NCBI GenBank assembly: GCA_904420055.1
Contig: CAJFTV010000013.1
Location: 1-11,418, forward strand
DNA from: Candidatus Alloscillospira gallinarum
GTDB taxonomy: Bacteria > Bacillota > Clostridia > Oscillospirales > Oscillospiraceae
DNA length: 11,418 nucleotides
Direction of reading: 5' to 3'
Made by a program: the position numbers and the translations under genes. The notes under the pieces were generated by a model. It was not told where the DNA came from. It searched no databases and worked only from the letters and a program-made list of their open reading frames with translations. Of this stretch, positions 6,191-11,418 are shown piece after piece (position 1 is the first letter of the stretch; each line of letters starts with the position of its first letter).

Positions 6191-7495
6191 ATGAGAAACT
6201 ATACAACACAGATGGACGCCGCCAGACGCGGCATTATAACTCCGGAAATGAAGGCCGTTGCCGCGAAGGAATACCGAACCGAGGAGGAAATCCGCGACCT
6301 TGTTTCAAAAGGGCAGGTGGCAATCTGCGCCAACCGGCTACACACCTGCATAGACCCCAACGGAGTAGGCTCCATGCTCCGGACAAAGATAAATGTTAAT
6401 CTTGGCGTCTCCCGCGACTGCAAGGACTATGACATTGAAATGCAGAAGGTCATGGCCGCGGTAAATATGGGAGCTGAGGCAATTATGGACCTGTCCTCCC
6501 ATGGCAACACACAGCCGTTCCGCCGCAAGCTGGTACAGGAGTGCCCCGCCATGATTGGCACCGTCCCGGTCTACGACAGCGTAATTCACTACCAGCGAGA
6601 CCTCGCCACCCTCACCGCAAAAGATTTTATCGACGTTATCCGTCTCCACGCAGAGGACGGCGTGGATTTTGTCACCCTGCACTGCGGTATCACCCGCAAG
6701 ACCATAGAACAGATAAAAAAACACAAGAGAAAGATGAACATCGTCTCACGCGGCGGCTCCCTCGTCTTTGCGTGGATGAGCATGACCGGAGAGGAAAATC
6801 CCTTTTATGAGTACTTTGATGATATACTGGACATCTGCCGTGAATACGATGTGACAATCTCTCTGGGCGACGCCTGCCGTCCGGGCTGCCTTGCCGACGG
6901 CAGCGACGTCTGCCAGATTGAGGAGCTCGTCCGCCTGGGTGAACTTACAAAACGAGCCTGGGAAAAGGACGTTCAGGTGATGGTAGAGGGTCCCGGCCAC
7001 ATGCCCATGGACCAGATTGAGGCAAACATGAAGCTCCAGCAGACAATATGCATGGGCGCACCGTTCTATGTCCTGGGTCCCATCGTCACGGATATCGCTC
7101 CGGGATACGACCACATAACCTCAGCAATAGGAGGCGCCATTGCCGCCTCTGCCGGCGCGGCATTTTTATGCTACGTTACACCGGCTGAGCATCTGGCCCT
7201 ACCCAATGTGGACGACGTAAAGCAGGGCATTATCGCCTCCAAAATTGCGGCTCACGCCGCCGACATCGCAAAGAAAATTCCCCACGCGATGGACATTGAC
7301 AACGCAATGGCTGACGCCCGGCGTACATTTGATTGGGAAAAGCAATGGGAGTGCTCCCTTGACCCTGAAACTGCAAAAAAAATCCGCGACAGCCGCGCAC
7401 CGGAGCACGAGGACAGCTGTTCCATGTGCGGCAAGTTCTGTGCCGTGCGGAGCATGAACAAGGCTTTAAACGGAGAGTATATCGACATATTATAA
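6191..7495 (+). CDS. thiC: ThiC, phosphomethylpyrimidine synthase (short form)
   Basis: This radical-SAM enzyme rearranges the purine intermediate AIR into HMP phosphate, the first committed pyrimidine step. At 434 residues it is the short bacterial/archaeal form lacking the roughly 100-residue N-terminal domain of the E. coli type. Recognisable blocks are NVNLGVSRD, GAEAIMDLSSHGNT, DFVTLHCGI, ISLGDACRPGC, VQVMVEGPGHMPMDQI, APFYVLGPIVTDIAPGYDH, and the C-terminal cluster motif C410-SM-C413-GKF-C417. That spacing (CX2CX3C) is one residue tighter than the CX4C of long ThiC and, as I recall, is normal for short forms. AAAGGA (6177-6182) precedes the ATG. It is the last gene of the operon and is followed by a strong terminator. 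Confidence 0.96.
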   Translation: MRNYTTQMDAARRGIITPEMKAVAAKEYRTEEEIRDLVSKGQVAICANRLHTCIDPNGVGSMLRTKINVNLGVSRDCKDYDIEMQKVMAAVNMGAEAIMDLSSHGNTQPFRRKLVQECPAMIGTVPVYDSVIHYQRDLATLTAKDFIDVIRLHAEDGVDFVTLHCGITRKTIEQIKKHKRKMNIVSRGGSLVFAWMSMTGEENPFYEYFDDILDICREYDVTISLGDACRPGCLADGSDVCQIEELVRLGELTKRAWEKDVQVMVEGPGHMPMDQIEANMKLQQTICMGAPFYVLGPIVTDIAPGYDHITSAIGGAIAASAGAAFLCYVTPAEHLALPNVDDVKQGIIASKIAAHAADIAKKIPHAMDIDNAMADARRTFDWEKQWECSLDPETAKKIRDSRAPEHEDSCSMCGKFCAVRSMNKALNGEYIDIL

Positions 7496-7511
7496 CTGCA
7501 TATAAAAGAGT

Positions 7512-7546
7512 GCCGGGAACTCAGTTTTAGAGCTCCCGGCGTTTTT
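7512..7546 (+). terminator. Terminator at the end of the thiamin operon
   Basis: GCCGGGAACTC (7512-7522) pairs with GAGCTCCCGGC (7530-7540), with one A-C mismatch and a 7-nt loop, followed by TTTTT (7542-7546). It sits 16 nt after the thiC stop and 6 nt before the end of the opposing XRE pseudogene. The stem could serve that convergent transcript too, although the A-rich side (AAAAG upstream) is a weak tail. Confidence 0.92.
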
Positions 7547-7552
7547 GTATTA

Positions 7553-7884
7553 TCAACTCATATTTTCCTCAAAGATTTCCCTTACAGCAAACAGCATGGC
7601 CAACATCAAAACCATCACTTCCCTGCAGCCTTCTATCAGTCTTGCCTTGCCCTCCGCTTCGTCTCCTCCCCTATTAATTCCGCTCCCTATAATCTCAAAT
7701 ACGTTTGTCCCCGTTCTTTTAGCTATATGCTCTATCGTCTCTACACTTGGATTGCCTTCACCCTTTATATATTTTGCAGCGACAAACGGGCCACCTGTAA
7801 TTGTTCCGAAAGCTCCTCCAACGTCTTATTCTCCCTCTCCATGTAGCACTTTAAATACTCTCCCATGTTTTCTCTGATACCCAT
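7553..7884 (-). pseudogene. XRE-family regulator broken by a one-base deletion
   Basis: From ATG (7884-7882), with GGAGGA upstream (7899-7894), the minus strand encodes 39 residues starting MGIRENMGEYLKCYM and then meets TAA (7767-7765) inside the helix-turn-helix. Restoring one base at about codon 38 (near 7768-7775) reopens the frame: it continues YIKGEGNPSVETIEHIAKR and on to TGA at 7555-7553, about 110 residues in all. The restored protein matches the left XRE protein at 29 of 67 positions, including SLQ-Y and the GNP turn. The C-terminus (LMLAMLFAVREIFEENMS) is hydrophobic-helical. The gene runs convergently toward thiC. Either it is a recent pseudogene, since the rest of the frame is intact, or the deletion is a sequencing error. 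A programmed frameshift is possible but I see no typical slippery heptamer. Confidence 0.8.
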
Positions 7885-7913
7885 TTGTAAATATCCTCCT
7901 TTGTTTTATTTTT

Positions 7914-7957
7914 ACAAAAAGAGAATATATAATTTCCTTTTTTCAATATAGTAACAG
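7914..7957 (-). promoter_or_regulatory. Promoter/leader box of the XRE pseudogene, copy of the left box
   Basis: Upstream of the pseudogene the minus strand has CTGTTA (7957-7952), then after about 18 nt ATTATATAT and CTCTTTTT. This is the same arrangement as 354-312, with one base difference in length. Conservation of the leader is at least as high as that of the coding sequence. That suggests a functional element (promoter plus possible operator) or recent duplication. Confidence 0.55.
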
Positions 7958-8181
7958 AAATTACTTATTCAAAAAAAGAACTATTTTTTCACACTCAGCA
8001 TGACGTTTATACACTCATTTCCAGAGCATAAGCTGCCCTGTTACAGCTCCGGTTATGGGAATTAAAGTGCTCCGTCCCGCCGACAAAATTAAGCCTGTAT
8101 TATCCATAACGCGCAATAAACTTCTCAGATTTATATCTTTTACCTATCATGCCAAATGCATATTACACAGCTTTATTCTTG
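7958..8181. other. Intergenic stretch without a recognisable gene
   Basis: Between the XRE pseudogene leader and the promoter of the cobalamin-controlled operon I see no supported gene, RNA or repeat. Minus-strand frames around 8000-8150 give only very short peptides (16 and about 30 residues) without binding sites. Confidence 0.6.
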
Positions 8182-8210
8182 TTGACAAAATTTTCACGTT
8201 GTGCTATCTT
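8182..8210 (+). promoter_or_regulatory. Sigma-A promoter of the cobalamin-riboswitch operon
   Basis: A perfect TTGACA (8182-8187) and TATCTT (8205-8210) are separated by exactly 17 nt. Transcription would begin near 8217, a few bases before the first strand of the riboswitch P1 stem (8228), which is what a riboswitch leader needs. Confidence 0.85.
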
Positions 8211-8216
8211 AGGTTT

Positions 8217-8385
8217 AACTTAATATTGCTGTAAGTTGCGAGAGCATTAATAGAGAAGCCGGTGGAAATCCGGCACGATCCCGTCACTGTGCAGGCAGAG
8301 CGAAATGCAATATGTCACTGCGTTTTACAACGCGGGAAGGCGCATTTTGTGTTGACGCCAAGTCAGGAGAACTGCTTACAGCCGC
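8217..8385 (+). ncRNA. Cobalamin riboswitch
   Basis: The leader has the closing P1 stem GCTGTAAG (8228-8235) with CTTACAGC (8375-8382). It also has the core GAGAAGCCGGTGGAAATCCGGCAC (from about 8252), CCCGTCACTGT (8280-8290), and the B12-box-like GCCAAGTCAGGAGAACTGCTT (8358-8377). These are the conserved elements of AdoCbl-type riboswitches. With intrinsic terminators downstream, high cobalamin should stop transcription before the importer genes. The finding sets the likely substrate of the following ABC system as a corrinoid. Confidence 0.95.
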
Positions 8386-8426
8386 TTTAAAATGGTGACT
8401 CTTGCGAGAGACGGGAGTGGCTTTTT
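8381..8426 (+). terminator. Candidate first terminator after the cobalamin aptamer
   Basis: GCCGCTT (8381-8387) can pair along its length with GAGTGGC (8415-8421), using two G-U pairs. It encloses an inner palindrome CTCTTGCGAGAG, and TTTTT follows (8422-8426). Its 5' arm shares two bases with the P1 stem of the riboswitch, so the two may compete at the edge. It is weaker than the hairpin at 8452-8480. Confidence 0.45.
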
Positions 8427-8451
8427 GTTGTGTTATGCAATAATTCTGCCT

Positions 8452-8480
8452 TGGAGTCTGTTTTACAGGCTCCATTTTTT
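8452..8480 (+). terminator. Intrinsic terminator of the cobalamin riboswitch leader
   Basis: TGGAGTCTGT (8452-8461) and ACAGGCTCCA (8465-8474) form a 10-bp stem with one U-G pair and a 3-nt loop, followed by six T (8475-8480). It lies about 90 nt before the first gene and is placed to act as the ligand-controlled stop. Confidence 0.88.
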
Positions 8481-8571
8481 GTTCTCCATTTTCTTCGCCC
8501 CTGTCACTTCCTTGCTTGTCCTGAGATGGCGTCGCCATTTCAAATATATTACCGAAAGGAAGAAATACACT

Positions 8572-9615
8572 ATGAAGAAAATCTTATCCCTCTTAATCGC
8601 CGCAGCAATGCTGCTTACAATGCTTACCGGCTGCGGCAGCAGCCCCAGCGGAGACAACTCCGACGGCAGCATTTCTCAGTCCGGGAACAGCGAACCCGAG
8701 GCAAATAGTGCTGATGACCACTACCCTGTTACAATCAAGAACGTAAACTTCGCTCTTGAGGAAACAGAGTTCACATATGAAAAGGCGCCTGAGCGCGTTA
8801 TAACCTTCTGGGACAACTCACTTGAAACCATGCTGGCGCTTGGACTTGGTGATAAAATAATCATGGCCGTCGGCGTGAATGAAGAGGGTATTCTCCCCGA
8901 ACTCAAAGAAGAATATGCGCGCATAAAGGAAAACTTTGAATTTTACAACGACTTTACAGATTCTAACGCTGCGCTGAGCAAAGAAACGGCCATAATGATG
9001 GAGCCTGACTTTATCCTTGCCTGGAAATCTTCTTTTAACGACAAAACTTTGCAGGACACTACATATTGGAATGAAAAGGGAGTCGGTACTTACATCGCCC
9101 TGAACTCCAACGATGTAAGCGAGTACAGGACGCTGGAAAACGAGTACACAGACATTCTCAACATTGGCAAAATCTTCAATGTTGAAGACAGGGCAAACGA
9201 GATAGTGGACGAGCTCAAAGCAGAGGTAGAGCGCGTTACCTCCGCCACCGCCGGACAGGAGAATAAAACCGTGCTGGTAATTGAATTTCTCGGTGACTCC
9301 ATAGTAAATTACGGCGAGACCATGCTCGCCGGCGATATGGTAAAGGCAATGGGCGGAGACCTTCTCGACGCTCCCAGCGATTTGGGCAAAGAGGACATCA
9401 TAAACCTCAACCCCGACGTACTCCTTGTCATAGGAGATACAGAGGAAGCCGCAGCCAAGATAACAGAAGACCCCGGATTTGCAAGTCTACAGGCAGTACA
9501 GAACAGCAATGTGTACAATCTCCCATTAAGCTATGTATACACAAGCGGAGTCCGCACAATCTACGGCCTCAACACCATAGGCGCTGCACTCTATCCTGAC
9601 CTGTACGCTGATTAA
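8572..9615 (+). CDS. Corrinoid/B12 ABC importer substrate-binding lipoprotein (BtuF/FecB-like)
   Basis: This 347-residue extracellular binding protein delivers the ligand to the permease. It has a lysine start, a hydrophobic signal (ILSLLIAAAMLLTML) and the lipobox LTGC with Cys21 as lipidation site, then a Ser/Asn/Asp-rich linker (about 22-50). The rest has the class III (FecB/BtuF) layout: EKAPERVITFWDNSLETMLALGLGDKI near the N-lobe start, a helical connector around residues 200-225 (ANEIVDELKAEVERV), and a C-lobe with DLGKEDIINLNPDVLLVIGD and YTSGVRTIYGLNTIGAALYPD. The ATG at 8572, after AAAGGAAG (8554-8561), is chosen over an upstream in-frame codon that lies inside the terminator region. 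Cobalamin specificity is inferred from the riboswitch; heme or siderophore paralogs share the fold. Confidence 0.9.
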   Translation: MKKILSLLIAAAMLLTMLTGCGSSPSGDNSDGSISQSGNSEPEANSADDHYPVTIKNVNFALEETEFTYEKAPERVITFWDNSLETMLALGLGDKIIMAVGVNEEGILPELKEEYARIKENFEFYNDFTDSNAALSKETAIMMEPDFILAWKSSFNDKTLQDTTYWNEKGVGTYIALNSNDVSEYRTLENEYTDILNIGKIFNVEDRANEIVDELKAEVERVTSATAGQENKTVLVIEFLGDSIVNYGETMLAGDMVKAMGGDLLDAPSDLGKEDIINLNPDVLLVIGDTEEAAAKITEDPGFASLQAVQNSNVYNLPLSYVYTSGVRTIYGLNTIGAALYPDLYAD

Positions 9616-9617
9616 TT

Positions 9618-10709
9618 ATGAAGCAGAGACAAAGACTTCTTCAGACAAGCCGCCCGGCGTTTTGGATATCACTGTTGGTGCTCCTGGGTTTTCTTGTATT
9701 CTCGCTTTTATTTGCGGTATCCATCGGTTCCGTGCGAATCCCCATAGGAGACGTATACGGCGTAATCATAGAGAACATAAAAAACTGGTTTATCCATCTC
9801 TTCACCGGTGAACCGTTTTCCTTTGCCGGTGGTACAGTTGGCGATGTGGTATGGTTTATCCGCCTGCCAAGGCTAATACTCGCCCTTGCAATCGGCGTCG
9901 GTCTTTCGGTGTGCGGCGTAATTATGCAGGCAGTCGTCAAAAATCCGCTGGCAGAGCCGTATGTTCTGGGAATATCCTCCGGCGCATCTCTTGGCGCCAC
10001 CTCAGCGATACTTTTGGGCATAGGCACGGCCCTCGGCTCCAACTTTGTGGGTATCATGGCGTGCATCGGTGCGTTTATCATTTCTGTTGGCGTTGTGGGC
10101 ATTTCCAACATCGGCGGAAAGTCGAACTCCGTGAAGCTGCTCCTTGCCGGAATGGCGCTGAGCGCTGTGTGCAGTGCATTTTCAAACCTGATTATCTACT
10201 TCGCCCACGACAAAGAGGGAATTGAAAGCATTACCTACTGGATGATGGGCAGTATGGCCGGGGCAAGCTGGTCAAAAATCGCGGTCGCGCTGCCGATATC
10301 TTTTATAGGGACTCTGTTTTTCCTGTCCCAGTGCCGGACACTCAACCTCATGCTTCTGGGCGACGAGACGGCGATAACTCTTGGAAAGGACCTGCACCGC
10401 TGGCGGCAGCTTTATCTGCTTGTGTCCGCCGCAATTGTCGGAATTGCCGTTTATTCCGCGGGAATGATAGGTTTTGTAGGGCTTGTCGTTCCCCACGTAA
10501 TGCGTATGCTCTATGGAACTGACCACCGACGGCTGCTGCCGGCCTCCGCTCTCGCCGGGGCAATACTGCTTGTCTGGGCTGACATCGGCTGCCGGGTGCT
10601 CATTCCCGGTATGGAGCTGCCAATCGGCCTGCTCACTTCGATAATAGGCGCACCCTGCTTTATCTATCTGATGGTGCGAAAACGGTACGGATTTGGAGGC
10701 GGTGATTAA
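9618..10709 (+). CDS. FecCD/BtuC-type ABC importer permease
   Basis: An integral membrane protein of 363 residues, the usual size for this family, with many hydrophobic segments (first at about 14-36, last at about 340-353). It shows family blocks WFIRLPRLILALAIGVGLSVCG (79-100), NPLAEPYVLGISSGASLGA (109-127), and near the end GFVGLVVPHVMR (285-296) with ADIGCR and LPIGLLTSIIGAPCFIYL. The GLVVPH region precedes the coupling helix that contacts the ATPase. The ATG lies 2 nt after the lipoprotein stop with no strong binding site, so coupled translation is likely. It overlaps the next gene by one base (TAATG). Two copies should form the channel, with the ATPase dimer inside the cell. Confidence 0.93.
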   Translation: MKQRQRLLQTSRPAFWISLLVLLGFLVFSLLFAVSIGSVRIPIGDVYGVIIENIKNWFIHLFTGEPFSFAGGTVGDVVWFIRLPRLILALAIGVGLSVCGVIMQAVVKNPLAEPYVLGISSGASLGATSAILLGIGTALGSNFVGIMACIGAFIISVGVVGISNIGGKSNSVKLLLAGMALSAVCSAFSNLIIYFAHDKEGIESITYWMMGSMAGASWSKIAVALPISFIGTLFFLSQCRTLNLMLLGDETAITLGKDLHRWRQLYLLVSAAIVGIAVYSAGMIGFVGLVVPHVMRMLYGTDHRRLLPASALAGAILLVWADIGCRVLIPGMELPIGLLTSIIGAPCFIYLMVRKRYGFGGGD

Positions 10710-11418
10710 TGAAAATAGATATTTCCGACGTGAAGGCTGTCCTTGGGGGGAGCACTATTATAGAAAACATAGACATGTCAGCAAACGGAAACGAGCTCAT
10801 CGGCATAATAGGCCCAAACGGCAGCGGAAAAAGCACCCTGCTAAAGTGTATTTACAGGACACTGAAACCTGCGGCAGGCGCAATAATGCTGGACAACACT
10901 CTCCTGAGCGATATTCCCGTCAAGGACTCCGCTAAAAAAGTCTCCGTTGTCGCACAACACAACTTCTATAACTTTGAATTTTCAGTTGAGGAAGTCGTAC
11001 TGATGGGCAGGTCCCCGTACAAAAAAGCGCTGGAGCGCGACAACGCCGACGACTACCGTATTGTGCGGGAATCGCTTGAACAGGTCGGCATGTCCGGATT
11101 TGCCCACCGCAGCTTCTTCACACTCTCCGGAGGAGAACAGCAGCGCGTCATTATGGCAAGGGCTCTCGCCCAGCAAACTCCATGTCTCATATTGGACGAG
11201 CCAACAAATCACCTTGACATTAAATATCAGCTTCAGCTTATGGACATAATAAAGAGTCTTGACAAAACCGTTATCTCGGCAATACACGACCTGAACATAG
11301 CGGCAATGTACTGTGACAGAATATATGTTATGAAACACGGCTCCGTAGTGGCCGCAGGTACGCCGGACGAGGTTCTGACAGAAGAGCTGATTGGCGACGT
11401 GTACGAAGTGCCGGCCCA
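10709..11418 (+). CDS. FecE/BtuD-type ABC importer ATPase, partial (3' end outside window)
   Basis: The ATP-hydrolysing subunit of the importer; 236 residues are visible and the frame is still open at the edge. Motifs in order are Walker A GPNGSGKST (35-43), Q-loop VVAQ (80-83), ABC signature LSGGEQQR (139-146), Walker B CLILDEPT (159-166) with Glu164, D-loop HLD (168-170) and H-loop His193. VLMGRSPYK (97-105) is typical of the FecE/FhuC/BtuD type. The start overlaps the permease stop as TAATG and has GGAGGCGGTGA (10695-10705) upstream. Most members are 250-270 residues, so only a short C-terminal part is probably missing. The system would be complete as binding protein, permease and ATPase. 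Confidence 0.95.
   Translation, partial: MKIDISDVKAVLGGSTIIENIDMSANGNELIGIIGPNGSGKSTLLKCIYRTLKPAAGAIMLDNTLLSDIPVKDSAKKVSVVAQHNFYNFEFSVEEVVLMGRSPYKKALERDNADDYRIVRESLEQVGMSGFAHRSFFTLSGGEQQRVIMARALAQQTPCLILDEPTNHLDIKYQLQLMDIIKSLDKTVISAIHDLNIAAMYCDRIYVMKHGSVVAAGTPDEVLTEELIGDVYEVPA

Noticed and set aside
7545..7877. Plus-strand open frame of 110 codons between the thi terminator and the B12 operon
   Set aside because: It is the opposite strand of the XRE pseudogene; its Ser/Pro/Leu-rich product has no binding site.
8000..8150. Minus-strand micro-frames (16 and about 30 codons) in the gap before the cobalamin riboswitch
   Set aside because: Too short, no ribosome binding sites, and no resemblance to known small proteins.
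8392..8571. Longer N-terminus for the binding lipoprotein
   Set aside because: It would be translated through the riboswitch terminator and would bury the clear lipoprotein signal that starts at 8572.

Overview
The window looks like part of the chromosome of an anaerobic, Gram-positive Clostridia-type bacterium (Bacillota). The evidence is strong AGGAGG-type ribosome binding sites, sigma-A-like promoters, riboswitches followed by intrinsic terminators, the oxygen-sensitive radical-SAM enzymes ThiH and ThiC, a short 'family 2' ThiF, and a lipoprotein-anchored ABC binding protein. No rRNA, tRNA, CRISPR array, intact transposase or origin was seen.

Layout. (1) Positions 1-753 hold the 5' part of a small XRE-type helix-turn-helix gene on the minus strand. 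Next comes an AT-rich gene-poor stretch with decayed reading frames, including a short remnant resembling the tail of another XRE gene. (2) 754-915 is a 53-residue protein that looks like DUF6440, preceded by a good sigma-A promoter. (3) 981-1120 is a TPP riboswitch plus terminator. (4) 1145-7495 is a compact eight-gene thiamin operon, thiS-thiF-thiG-thiH-tenI-thiE-thiD-thiC, ending in a terminator at 7512-7546. (5) 7553-7884, on the minus strand, is a second XRE gene related to the first but broken by a one-base deletion. It carries nearly the same promoter/leader as the first copy. (6) 7958-8181 has no convincing gene. (7) 8182-8480 is a sigma-A promoter, a cobalamin riboswitch and one or two intrinsic terminators. 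(8) 8572-11418 is a FecBCD/BtuFCD-type ABC importer: lipoprotein, permease and ATPase. The ATPase runs off the right edge.

How the genes work together. ThiF adenylates the C-terminus of ThiS, which carries sulfur. ThiH makes dehydroglycine from tyrosine. ThiG joins the sulfur, dehydroglycine and deoxyxylulose phosphate into the thiazole. TenI aromatises the thiazole product. ThiC makes HMP-P from AIR, and ThiD phosphorylates it. ThiE couples the two halves into thiamin phosphate. The set is therefore a nearly complete de novo pathway; the sulfur-donor enzymes and ThiL are not in view. The TPP aptamer and terminator upstream should switch it off when TPP is plentiful. The ABC importer behind the cobalamin riboswitch is most simply a vitamin B12 or corrinoid uptake system.

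Most of the window is well-known biology. The least explained parts are the flanking XRE paralogs with their shared leader, the small DUF6440-like gene that may be transcribed into the thiamin riboswitch, and the apparently double-terminator leader of the cobalamin riboswitch.
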